Source of the DNA: Streptomyces sp. NBC_00306
GTDB lineage: Bacteria; Actinomycetota; Actinomycetes; Streptomycetales; Streptomycetaceae
Assembly: GCF_036169555.1 (NCBI RefSeq)
Contig: NZ_CP108032.1
Coordinates: 6,076,001 to 6,140,000 of the forward strand
Length of the DNA stretch: 64,000 nucleotides
Direction: 5' to 3'
The notes under the pieces were generated by a model that was not told where the DNA came from, did not search any database, and saw only the letters and a program-made list of their open reading frames with translations. Positions 8,924-17,158 of the stretch are shown here, piece after piece (within the stretch, counting starts at the first letter, position 1; each line of letters starts with the position of its first letter). A program made the position numbers and the translations under genes.

Positions 8924-9655
8924 TCAGAGGCTCGCGGCCCAGGAGTAGCGGTGCTCGGGGCGGCCGGTCTCGCCGTACCGCAGACTCAGCTGTACGCGGC
9001 TCGTGCGCTCCAGCAGCTTCAGATAGCGCTGGGCGGTCTGTCTGCTGACGCCCGCCCGGTCCGCGATCTCCTGTGTGGACAGCGGCCCGTCGGCCGCCAG
9101 CAGCACCTGGCGTACGGCTTCGGCGGTGGTCGGTGAGTGGCCCTTGGGCAGATCGGGGGCGACCGATCCGGCCGACAGGGCGCCGAAGATCCGGTCCACC
9201 TCGGCCTGTTCCGCCTCCCCGCCACCGCGCAGGGTGCGGCGCAGCCCCGCGTACGCCTCCAACTTGGCCCGCAGACCGGCGAAGTTGAACGGTTTCACCA
9301 GGTACTGGAGCGCGCCGTGGCGCATCGCCGCCTGGACGGTGGCCACGTCGCGCGCCGCCGTCACCATGATCACGTCGGTCTGATGACCCAGCCGGCGAAG
9401 CTCCCGGACGACCGCGAGGCCGTTCCCGTCCGGCAGATAGTGGTCCATGAGCACCAGGTCCACGGGGGTGTCGGCGATCCGGGCGAGTGCCTCGCTCGCC
9501 GAATGCGCTGTCGCCGCGACGTGGAAGCCCGGCACCTTCGCCACGTAGGCCGCGTTGATCGCCGCCACGCGTACGTCGTCGTCCACGACGAGGACCTCGA
9601 CGGGATTCTCGGCGGTCTCGGTGATCCCGGTGGTCTCGGCGGGTCGGTCGTTCAC
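8924..9655 (-). CDS. Response regulator, CitB/DcuR family
   Basis: 243 aa, GTG start overlapping the kinase stop by 4 bp. The receiver domain (about 19-135) has VDDD, phospho-acceptor Asp71 in LVLMDHYLPDG, switch Thr in VMVTAARD and Lys in LVKPFNF. A linker leads to a C-terminal winged-helix-type domain with PLSTQEIADRAGVSRQTAQR, the form seen in CitB/DcuR regulators of di- and tricarboxylate or acetate uptake. It is encoded tail-to-tail with the ActP-type symporter, so control of that transporter is the natural inference. The N-terminal extension of about 18 residues is Thr/Glu-rich and unremarkable. Confidence 0.92.
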   Translation of the reverse strand: MNDRPAETTGITETAENPVEVLVVDDDVRVAAINAAYVAKVPGFHVAATAHSASEALARIADTPVDLVLMDHYLPDGNGLAVVRELRRLGHQTDVIMVTAARDVATVQAAMRHGALQYLVKPFNFAGLRAKLEAYAGLRRTLRGGGEAEQAEVDRIFGALSAGSVAPDLPKGHSPTTAEAVRQVLLAADGPLSTQEIADRAGVSRQTAQRYLKLLERTSRVQLSLRYGETGRPEHRYSWAASL

Positions 9656-11304
9656 GGTGCCTCCCCGGCGACGGCCGGCTCCGGATCGGCCAGTTCGGTC
9701 AGTGCCTCGGGGAGCACGACGGTGAACTCCGCGCCTCCGCCGGCCGCTTCGCCGACCAGGGCGCTGCCGCCCTGCCGTTCCGCGAGTCGGCGCACCAGTG
9801 CCAGCCCGATGCCGCGCTTGCCGTGGGCCGGGAGTTCCTTGGTGGACCAGCCCTCGGTGAAGATCTGCTCACGCTGTTCGGGCGGCACTCCGGGGCCGCT
9901 GTCCGAGATCCGCAGCACCGCGGTACGCCCCTCTGCCCGCAGGCGGACCTCGACGCGTGCGTCCGTTGAGCCGGCTGCGGCGTCCATGGCGTTGTCGACG
10001 AGGTTGCCGACCACCGTGACGATGCCGCGCGGATCCACCAGGCGGTCGGGCAGCAGGGTGTCCGGTGCGATGCGCAGGGAGACCCCGCGCTCGGCCGCGA
10101 CGGTCGCCTTGCCCACCAGCAGCGAGGCCAGCAGCGGGTCATGGATCTTCTCGGTGACCTGCTCGGCGGTGGCCCGGTGCACCCCGACGACCTCGGTGAC
10201 GAACTCCACCGCTTCCTCGTGCATCTCCAGCTCGAGCAGCCCGAGCAGGGTGTGCATCCGGTTGGCGTGCTCGTGGTCCTGGGCCCGCAGGGCGTCGATG
10301 AGTCCGCGGGTGGAGTCCAGTTCCCGGCCCAGCTGCTCCAGCTCGGTGCGGTCGCGCAGGGTGGCGACGGCGCCGCCGTCGTCCGTGGGCATCCGGTTGG
10401 CGATCAGCACTCGGTGGCCGCGCACGGTGACGAGGTCCTCGCCGGCGACGCGGCCGGTCAGGACGTCGGCCGTACGGCCCTCGCCCAGCACCTCGGTGAG
10501 CGGCCGGCCTCTGACGTCGGAGCCGAGGCCGAGCAGCCGCTCCGCCTCGTCGTTCATCAGCCGGATCCTGCCTGTCGCATCGAGGGCCACGACGCCCTCG
10601 CGGATGCCGTGCAGCATCGCCTCGCGCTCGGCCAGCAGCGCGGAGATGTCGGAGAAGGCCAGGTCATGGGTCTGGCGCTGGAGTCTGCGGGAGATCAGAT
10701 AGGCGGCCAGCGCCCCGACGGCCAGGGCGCCCCCGGCGTAGGCGAGCAGGCCGGGGATCGCCGCGAGGAGACGGGCGCGGACGCTGTCGTACTCGATACC
10801 GACGGACACCGCTCCGACGATCGCGCCGCTGTCGTCGCGCAGGGGCACCTTGCCCCGGGCGGAGCGGCCGAGCGTGCCGCTGTCGATCTCCATGACGTCC
10901 CGGCCCGCGAGCGCTTCGCTCGGGTCGGTCGAGACGACCCGCCCGATCTCGGCGGGGGAGGTGTGCGACCAGCGCACCCCGGTCCGGTCCATGATCACGA
11001 CGTACTCGGCGCCGGTGGCCCTGCGGATCCGCTCGGCCTCGGTCTGGACCGGTCCGGTGGCCGTGGGCTCGGTGGCGGTGAGGTCCTCGGCGACCTCGGT
11101 GGACGCCGTGGTCTCGGCGATCGCCAGCGCCCTGCGCATGGCCTGGTCGTCGAGCTGCTCGCTGAGAGGCGCCAGAAAGAGACCGGTGGCCAGGACGGTC
11201 ACACCGGTCGCGATGGCCAGCTGCATCAGCAGGACCTGGGAGAAGACCCGCTGCGGCCAGCCGAACCGCCGACGTCCGGCCGGCGGGGTCGGTTCGGGAC
11301 TCAT
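9652..11304 (-). CDS. Sensor histidine kinase, CitA/DcuS family
   Basis: 550 aa. TM1 lies at about 22-46. An extracytoplasmic PAS/Cache-like ligand domain spans about 47-172 (RRATGAEYVVIMDRTGVRWSH, then a GRSARGKVPLRD segment typical of CitA/DcuS). TM2 is at about 180-205. A cytoplasmic PAS follows around 225-320 (MLHGIREGVVALDATGRIRL), then an SpoOB-type phosphoacceptor helix LRAQDHEHANRMHTL with the His near 344, and HATPase_c with VVGNLVDNAMDAA and GKRGIGLALVRRLAE. Known members bind carboxylates such as citrate, fumarate or acetate-like ligands directly. The ATG is at 11304; upstream lies the palindrome also found at the lacI gene, 53 bp from this start. Confidence 0.92.
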   Translation of the reverse strand: MSPEPTPPAGRRRFGWPQRVFSQVLLMQLAIATGVTVLATGLFLAPLSEQLDDQAMRRALAIAETTASTEVAEDLTATEPTATGPVQTEAERIRRATGAEYVVIMDRTGVRWSHTSPAEIGRVVSTDPSEALAGRDVMEIDSGTLGRSARGKVPLRDDSGAIVGAVSVGIEYDSVRARLLAAIPGLLAYAGGALAVGALAAYLISRRLQRQTHDLAFSDISALLAEREAMLHGIREGVVALDATGRIRLMNDEAERLLGLGSDVRGRPLTEVLGEGRTADVLTGRVAGEDLVTVRGHRVLIANRMPTDDGGAVATLRDRTELEQLGRELDSTRGLIDALRAQDHEHANRMHTLLGLLELEMHEEAVEFVTEVVGVHRATAEQVTEKIHDPLLASLLVGKATVAAERGVSLRIAPDTLLPDRLVDPRGIVTVVGNLVDNAMDAAAGSTDARVEVRLRAEGRTAVLRISDSGPGVPPEQREQIFTEGWSTKELPAHGKRGIGLALVRRLAERQGGSALVGEAAGGGAEFTVVLPEALTELADPEPAVAGEAP

Positions 11305-11633
11305 GCCTACGAACGGTAGAGGTCGAGCAGCCCTTTATGAAATTTCCGGACTGTGCCGCAAGCCGCTTGCGTGGATTGCCGTCTGTTTGCGATTTCCTGA
11401 AAGTCGGCGATAAAGCCGCTGGTGTGGGCGGATTCGCGAGTTCCCCAGCGATCGGCGAGCGAATTTGACGCGGTCATGGCGGTAGACGACTTAGCAGTTC
11501 TCTGCAACTCTCTGACCGCTGAACGCAAAAGTCTCAGTTCAACCGTGCACAAACGCCAGTCGCACGGGCACGTCGTCATGTACGCCGACAGAGCCGCGCC
11601 TCGCCTCGGCGCGAGGCCGAAGATCGGGGACAA
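11305..11633. other. Divergent regulatory region between CitA-type kinase and GH87 glucanase
   Basis: 329 bp without coding character. It contains a LacI-type palindrome at 11357-11371 and a small stem (gcctcg 11598-11603 / cgaggc 11612-11617) just before the glucanase ribosome site GGGGA. The operator is nearer to the leftward kinase gene than to the glucanase start, so the glucanase leader may be long. Confidence 0.6.
11357..11371. promoter_or_regulatory. LacI-type operator upstream of GH87 glucanase
   Basis: cgcaagc-c-gcttgcg is a perfect 7+1+7 palindrome with the odd-length, central-CG style of LacI/GalR operators. The core gcaagccgcttgc recurs exactly at 15977-15989, in front of the lacI gene. 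Two exact copies flanking one carbohydrate locus make an operator very likely. Confidence 0.75.
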
Positions 11634-14600
11634 ATGAGACCGCAACGCCGGAGTTGGCGGGTGCTCTCCGCCGTGATCACGACCAGCCTTCTGCTGATCG
11701 GATGGCCGACGCTCACCGCCTCGGCGGCCGACGGCCCCAATATCGCCGCGGGCAGACCCGCGACCGCCAGCACCGCCCATGCCGAGTACCCCGCCGGGAA
11801 CATCACCGACGGCAGCCAGGGGACGTACTGGCAGAGCGCCGGCCCGGGCCTTCCCCAGTGGGTGCAGACCGATCTCGGGGCCACCAGCCGGGTCGACGAG
11901 GTGGTGCTGAAGCTGCCCGCGGGCTGGGAGAGCCGCAGCCAGACGCTGTCCGTGCAGGGCAGCGCCGACGGCACCAGCTTCACCACGATCAAGAGCTCTG
12001 CCGCCTACAGCTTCCAGCAGGGCTCGGCCAACATCGTGACGGTCGGCTTCCCGGCCACGCAGACCAGATTCGTCCGCATCCACATCACGGCCAACACCGG
12101 CTGGGCCGCCGCCCAGCTCAGTGAGCTGGAGGTGCACGCGGCCGGCGAGTCGTCCGTCGATCTGGCCCGCGGCAAGACGCTCACCGCGAGCAGCCACACC
12201 GAGGTCTACACCGCGGCCAACGCGAACGACGGCAACAAGGCCAGCTACTGGGAGAGCGCCAACGGCAGCCTCCCGCAGTGGATCCGCGCCGACCTCGGCG
12301 CATCCGTCCGCATCGACCGCGTGGTGCTACGGCTGCCGGACGGCTGGCCGGATCGAACGCAGACCCTCCAGATCCAGGGCAGCGCCAACGGCACCGACTA
12401 CACGGACCTGACCGCGTCCAAGGCGTACGCCTTCAACGCGGCCGGCGGGCAGTCGGCGACGATCACCTTCGACGCCGCCACCACGCGGTACGTCCGGGTC
12501 CTCGTCACCGCCAACTCCGGCAGGGCGGCAGCCCAGCTGTCCGAGCTGGAGATCTACGGACCGGCCACCGGGGACACGCAGGCTCCGACCGCACCCACCG
12601 AACTCGCTTACACGGAACCGGCCACAGGACAGATCAGGCTGGCCTGGAAGCCGTCCACCGACAACACCGCGGTGACCGGCTACGACATCTACGCAGGCGG
12701 CGACCTGCGGACCAGCGTGGCGGGCAATGTCACGACGTTCACGGACACCCAGCCGGCGAGTGCGACCGTGTCGTACTTCGTGCGGGCCAAGGACGCTGCC
12801 GGCAACCAGTCCGCCAACAGCAACACCGTCACCCGCAGGGGCGACACAGGCGACACCCAGGCCCCGACGGCCCCGGCCGGCCTCGCCTTCACCGAACCCG
12901 GCGCCGGACAGATCAGGCTGACCTGGGGCGCGTCCACCGACAACACGGCGGTGACCGGATACGACATCTACGCGAACAACTCGCTGCGCCAGAGCGTGGC
13001 GGGCAATGTCACGACGTTCACGGACACCCAGTCGGCGAGTGCGACCGTGTCGTACTTCGTGCGGGCCAAGGACGCTGCCGGGAACCTGTCCGGCAACAGC
13101 AACACCGTCACCCGCAACGGCAGTGGGGTCAACGGGTCCAACCTCGCGGTCGGCAGGCCGATCACCGCGTCGTCCGTGATCCACACGTTCGTCGCCGAGA
13201 ACGCCAACGACAACAGCCTTGCCACCTACTGGGAGGGCGCGGCGGGCAGCTACCCGAACACCCTCACCGTCAAGCTGGGTGCCAACGCGGACGTCAGCAG
13301 TCTCGTCCTGAAGCTCAACCCCGACAGCTCCTGGGGCAGCCGCACTCAGAACATCCAGGTCCTCGGCCGTGAACAGAGCGCATCCGGCTTCACCGGCCTG
13401 GTGGCCGCCAGGGACTACACCTTCAACCCCGCGAGCCAGAACACCGTGACGGTCCCGGTCGACGCCCGCGTCGCGGACGTCCAGCTGAGGTTCACCTCCA
13501 ACACCGGCTCGTCCGCGGGGCAGATCGCCGAGTTCCAGGTCATCGGAGTCGCCGCGCCCAACCCGGACCTGGAGGTCACCGGTCTCACGGCCGCGCCCGC
13601 CGCGCCCGTCGAGTCGGATCCGATCACGCTGTCCGCCACCGTCCGCAACAGCGGTCCCGCGGCCTCCGCCGCGAGCACCCTCGCCTTCCGCCTCGGCGGG
13701 ACGAAGGTGGGCTCGGCCGCGGTCGGGGCCCTCGCGGCCGGGGCGCAGACCGTCGTCAGTGCCACCATCGGCGCCCGCGACGCGGGTACCTACCAGCTGA
13801 GCGCGGTGGCCGACGAGGCGAACGCCGTCATCGAGCAGAACGAGTCCAACAACACCTACACCAGCCCCACCTCGCTGGTGGTGAAGCCCGTCGACAGCTC
13901 CGACCTGATCGCCTCGGCCGTGAACTGGACGCCGAGCGGCGCCTCCGCGGGTGACACCGTCACCTTCTCCGTGGCCCTGAAGAACCAGGGCACGATCGCC
14001 TCGACAGGCGGAAGTCACGGCATCACACTGACCCTGACCGACTCCAAGGGCGCCACGGTGAAGACCCTCACCGGCGCGCACAGCGGGGTCATCGCCGCGG
14101 GTGCGACCGCTGCGCCGGTCGGCCTCGGCACCTGGGCCGCCGCCAACGGCTCGTACACCGTGAAGGTGGTCGTCGCCGACGACGCCAACGAACTGCCCGT
14201 GAAGCGCGCCAACAACACGAGCAGCCAGTCGCTGTTCATCGGCCGCGGGGCGAACATGCCCTACGACATGTACGAGGCCGAGGACGGCTCCGCGGGCGGC
14301 GGAGCGGCCGTCGTCGGGCCGAACCGCACGGTGGGCGACATCGCGGGAGAAGCCTCGGGCCGCAAGGCGGTCACCCTCGACAACACCGGCAACTACGTCG
14401 AGTTCACGACCAGGGCCAGTACGAACACCCTGGTGACCCGGTTCTCCATCCCGGACGCGCCCGGCGGCGGAGGCATCGACTCCACGCTGAACGTGTACGT
14501 CAACGGCACCTTCCGCAAGGCCATCGACCTCACGTCGAAGTACTCCTGGCTGTACGGCGCGGAGGCGAGCCCCGGGAACTCGCCGGGCTCCGGCGCCCCT

Positions 14601-15923
14601 CGGCACATCTACGACGAGGCGCACGTGATGCTGGGCGAGACCGTCCCGGCGGGCAGCACGATCAGGCTGCAGAAGGACGCGGCGAACACCTCGCGCTACG
14701 CGATCGACTTCGTCAGCCTGGAGCAGGTCGCGCCGGTCGCCAACCCGGACCCGGCGAGGTACACCGTCCCGGCCGGATTCACGCACCAGGACGTGCAGAA
14801 CGCCCTGGACAAGGTGCGCATGGACACCACCGGCACGCTGGTCGGCGTGTATCTGCCGGCGGGTGACTACCAGACGGCGAGCAAGTTCCAGGTCTACGGC
14901 AAGGCCGTCAAGGTGGCCGGCGCGGGGCCCTGGTACACCCGGTTCAACGCCCCCTCGACGCAGGACAACACCGATGTGGGCTTCCGGGCGGAGGCAGCGG
15001 CGAAGGGCTCGTCGTTCACGGGCTTCGCCTACTTCGGGAACTACACCTCGCGCATCGACGGCCCGGGCAAGGTGTTCGACTTCTCCAACGTCACCGACAT
15101 CGTGATCGACAACATCTGGAACGAGCACATGGTGTGCCTCTACTGGGGCGCGAACACCGACAGGATCACGATCAAGAACTCGCGGATCCGCAACATGTTC
15201 GCCGACGGCATCAACATGACCAACGGGTCCACGGACAACCTCGTCACCAACAACGAGGCCCGGGCCACCGGCGACGACAGTTTCGCCCTGTTCTCGGCGA
15301 TCGACGCCGGCGGGGCGGACATGAAGAACAACGTCTACGAGAACCTGACGTCGATCCTCACCTGGCGTGCGGCGGGTATTGCCGTCTACGGCGGCTACAA
15401 CAACACCTTCCGCAACATCCACATCGCGGACACCCTCGTCTACTCGGGCATCACGATCAGCTCGCTGGACTTCGGGTATCCGATGAACGGCTTCGGGACC
15501 GAGCCGACGACCGTCGAGAACGTCTCGATCGTCCGGGCCGGCGGCCACTTCTGGGGCGCGCAGACCTTCCCCGGGATCTGGCTCTTCTCGGCCTCGAAGG
15601 TGTTCCAGGGGATCCGCGTCAACAACGTCGACATCGTCGATCCGACGTACAGCGGGATCATGTTCCAGACCAACTACGTGGGAGGACAGCCGCAGTTCCC
15701 GATCAAGGACACCGTGCTCAGTGACATCTCGATCACCGGTGCACGCAAAAGCGGCGACGCCTTCGACGCCAAGTCCGGCTTCGGTCTCTGGGCGAACGAG
15801 ATGCCCGAGGCGGGGCAGGGCCCCGCGGTGGGTGAGGTCACCTTCAACGGCCTGCGGTTCGCCGGCAACGCCCAGGACATCAAGAACACCACCTCCACCT
15901 TCAAGATCAAGATCAACCCCTAG
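11634..15923 (+). CDS. Secreted multidomain GH87 alpha-1,3-glucanase (mutanase/mycodextranase type)
   Basis: 1429-aa extracellular polysaccharide hydrolase. Order by approximate residue: Sec signal peptide 1-32 (LTASAADG); discoidin-like (F5/8 type C) domains 33-172 and 173-313; fibronectin III 315-403 and 408-496; third discoidin-like domain 502-640; CARDB-like 643-754 and 755-868; CBM6/35-like 877-1033 (YDMYEAEDGSAGGG); right-handed beta-helix catalytic domain 1042-1429. The catalytic segment contains FADGINMTNGS (Asp1191) and TGDDSFALFS (Asp1214, Asp1215). These reproduce the three-Asp signature and its 23/24-residue spacing known for GH87 enzymes of Paenibacillus/Bacillus. The likely substrate is insoluble alpha-1,3-glucan of fungal walls or dental-type mutan. 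The neighbouring importer, alpha-glucosidase and shared operator support this. Confidence 0.85.
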   Translation: MRPQRRSWRVLSAVITTSLLLIGWPTLTASAADGPNIAAGRPATASTAHAEYPAGNITDGSQGTYWQSAGPGLPQWVQTDLGATSRVDEVVLKLPAGWESRSQTLSVQGSADGTSFTTIKSSAAYSFQQGSANIVTVGFPATQTRFVRIHITANTGWAAAQLSELEVHAAGESSVDLARGKTLTASSHTEVYTAANANDGNKASYWESANGSLPQWIRADLGASVRIDRVVLRLPDGWPDRTQTLQIQGSANGTDYTDLTASKAYAFNAAGGQSATITFDAATTRYVRVLVTANSGRAAAQLSELEIYGPATGDTQAPTAPTELAYTEPATGQIRLAWKPSTDNTAVTGYDIYAGGDLRTSVAGNVTTFTDTQPASATVSYFVRAKDAAGNQSANSNTVTRRGDTGDTQAPTAPAGLAFTEPGAGQIRLTWGASTDNTAVTGYDIYANNSLRQSVAGNVTTFTDTQSASATVSYFVRAKDAAGNLSGNSNTVTRNGSGVNGSNLAVGRPITASSVIHTFVAENANDNSLATYWEGAAGSYPNTLTVKLGANADVSSLVLKLNPDSSWGSRTQNIQVLGREQSASGFTGLVAARDYTFNPASQNTVTVPVDARVADVQLRFTSNTGSSAGQIAEFQVIGVAAPNPDLEVTGLTAAPAAPVESDPITLSATVRNSGPAASAASTLAFRLGGTKVGSAAVGALAAGAQTVVSATIGARDAGTYQLSAVADEANAVIEQNESNNTYTSPTSLVVKPVDSSDLIASAVNWTPSGASAGDTVTFSVALKNQGTIASTGGSHGITLTLTDSKGATVKTLTGAHSGVIAAGATAAPVGLGTWAAANGSYTVKVVVADDANELPVKRANNTSSQSLFIGRGANMPYDMYEAEDGSAGGGAAVVGPNRTVGDIAGEASGRKAVTLDNTGNYVEFTTRASTNTLVTRFSIPDAPGGGGIDSTLNVYVNGTFRKAIDLTSKYSWLYGAEASPGNSPGSGAPRHIYDEAHVMLGETVPAGSTIRLQKDAANTSRYAIDFVSLEQVAPVANPDPARYTVPAGFTHQDVQNALDKVRMDTTGTLVGVYLPAGDYQTASKFQVYGKAVKVAGAGPWYTRFNAPSTQDNTDVGFRAEAAAKGSSFTGFAYFGNYTSRIDGPGKVFDFSNVTDIVIDNIWNEHMVCLYWGANTDRITIKNSRIRNMFADGINMTNGSTDNLVTNNEARATGDDSFALFSAIDAGGADMKNNVYENLTSILTWRAAGIAVYGGYNNTFRNIHIADTLVYSGITISSLDFGYPMNGFGTEPTTVENVSIVRAGGHFWGAQTFPGIWLFSASKVFQGIRVNNVDIVDPTYSGIMFQTNYVGGQPQFPIKDTVLSDISITGARKSGDAFDAKSGFGLWANEMPEAGQGPAVGEVTFNGLRFAGNAQDIKNTTSTFKIKINP
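12715..13085 (+). repeat. Near-identical DNA repeat encoding the two fibronectin III modules
   Basis: Bases 12715-12806 and 12994-13085 (offset 279 bp, 93 codons) match at nearly every position, including synonymous sites. They cover the second half of each FN3 domain (GNVTTFTDTQ, VSYFVRAKDAAGN). The first halves of the modules differ more. This points to recent duplication or gene conversion. Confidence 0.85.
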
Positions 15924-15934
15924 GCCGGCCCCGG

Positions 15935-15950
15935 GATCACGCCCGTGATC
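15935..15950 (+). terminator. Short hairpin after GH87 gene
   Basis: gatcacg-cc-cgtgatc, 7-bp arms, 12 nt after the stop, in the 90-bp gap before lacI. It is a modest terminator candidate. Confidence 0.45.
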
Positions 15951-15971
15951 GGCTTCTGATCGAAACGCGGA

Positions 15972-16003
15972 CTAGCGCAAGCCGCTTGCATGGCTTGCGC
16001 TAG
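15972..16003. promoter_or_regulatory. Nested operator at the lacI promoter
   Basis: ctagcgcaagcc (15972-15983) and ggcttgcgctag (15992-16003) form a perfect 12-bp inverted repeat. Inside it lies the shared palindrome gcaagc-c-gcttgc at 15977-15989. The right arm overlaps the presumed -10 box, so a bound repressor would block lacI transcription (autoregulation). Confidence 0.75.
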
Positions 16004-16013
16004 TCTTGCGTGC
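16001..16013 (+). promoter_or_regulatory. -10 box of a leaderless lacI promoter
   Basis: TAGTCT (16001-16006) followed by exactly 7 nt and then the ATG at 16014. No Shine-Dalgarno sequence is present, so transcription probably starts at or next to the A of the start codon. Confidence 0.55.
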
Positions 16014-17024
16014 ATGACGCGACGACTTGCTCAGGTGGCGAAGAAGGTAGGGGTCAGCGAGGCCACGGTCAGCCGGGTGCTCAACGGCAAGCCGGGGGTC
16101 TCCGAGGCCACCCGCCAGTCCGTCCTGACCGCGCTGGACGTCCTCGGCTACGAGCGCCCCACCCAGCTGCGCGGCGAGCGCGCGCGCCTCGTGGGCCTCG
16201 TGCTGCCGGAGCTCCAGAACCCGATCTTCCCGGCGTTCGCCGAAGTGATCGGCGGAGCGCTGGCCCAGCAGGGCCTCACACCGGTCCTGTGCACCCAGAC
16301 GAAGGGCGGGGTCTCCGAGGCGGACTACGTCGAACTGCTGCTCCAGCAGCAGGTGTCCGGCGTGGTGTTCGCCGGCGGGCTCTTCGCCCAGGAGGACGCC
16401 CCGCACGACCACTACCGGCTGCTGGCCGAACGCCGGATTCCGGTGGTGCTCATCAATGCCGCCATCGAGAATCTCGACTTCCCCTGCATCGCGTGCGACG
16501 ACGCCGTGGCGGTCGAGCAGGCCTGGCGCCACCTCGCCTCGCTCGGCCACGACCGCATCGGTCTCGTCCTCGGCCCGCTCGACCACGTGCCGTCCCGGCG
16601 CAAGCTCGCGGCTGCCCACGCGGCCGCGAAGGCATCCGGCGGGGAGCTGACCGACGAGCGCGTCGAGCGCTCCATGTTCTCCCTGGAAGGCGGGCAGGCG
16701 GCGGCCTCCAGGCTGCTGGACCGCGGTGTCACCGGCATCATCTGCGCGAGCGATCCGCTCGCCCTCGGTGCCGTACGCGCGGCGCGCCGGCGGGGGCTCG
16801 CCGTTCCGGGAGACATCTCCGTCGTGGGCTACGACGACTCCGCCTTCATGAACTGCACCGAGCCGCCGCTGACGACCGTCCGTCAGCCCATCGAGGCCAT
16901 GGGCCGTGCCGCGGTCGAACTGCTCTGTGCGCAGATCCAGGGCGGCGAGGTCCCGCCCGGTGAGCTGCTCTTCGAGCCGGAACTGGTGGTGCGCGGCTCC
17001 ACCGCAAAGGCTCCGCGCTCCTGA
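16014..17024 (+). CDS. LacI-family transcriptional repressor of the glucan locus
   Basis: 336 aa. The N-terminal HTH reads LAQVAKKVGVSEATVSRVLNG, with the hinge helix following. A periplasmic-binding-protein-like sugar sensor domain (about 60-330) contains ARLVGLVLPELQNPIF, GVVFAGGLF, ICASDPLALGAVRAAR and the C-terminal SVVGYDDSAFM. The start is ATG 16014, 7 nt behind a -10 box; an in-frame ATG at 15990 lies inside the operator and is unlikely. The palindrome in its own promoter also occurs before the glucanase gene, so it probably represses both until a sugar inducer (perhaps an alpha-1,3-linked oligosaccharide) binds. It lies directly upstream of the ABC importer genes on the same strand. 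Confidence 0.9.
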   Translation: MTRRLAQVAKKVGVSEATVSRVLNGKPGVSEATRQSVLTALDVLGYERPTQLRGERARLVGLVLPELQNPIFPAFAEVIGGALAQQGLTPVLCTQTKGGVSEADYVELLLQQQVSGVVFAGGLFAQEDAPHDHYRLLAERRIPVVLINAAIENLDFPCIACDDAVAVEQAWRHLASLGHDRIGLVLGPLDHVPSRRKLAAAHAAAKASGGELTDERVERSMFSLEGGQAAASRLLDRGVTGIICASDPLALGAVRAARRRGLAVPGDISVVGYDDSAFMNCTEPPLTTVRQPIEAMGRAAVELLCAQIQGGEVPPGELLFEPELVVRGSTAKAPRS

Positions 17025-17158
17025 TTCAACCGCCTGTCAATCATTTACGAAATCGGCGCGACATATTGCGGTCTTCTGTCGCCGGTGGTTGAGTGTGCCG
17101 CGTTCCCGCTGCGTGTCAGCCGCGGGTCATCCACGCTCAGGCCCGAAGGGGACCACCG

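Noticed and set aside
12327-15548. 1073-codon open frame antisense to the GH87 gene
   Set aside because: Same artefact; composition (Arg/Val/Gly/His) and lack of domains show it is non-coding.
15990-16013. Eight-codon N-terminal extension of LacI from ATG 15990
   Set aside because: This ATG lies inside the operator and upstream of the -10 box; LacI proteins start close to the HTH as from 16014.
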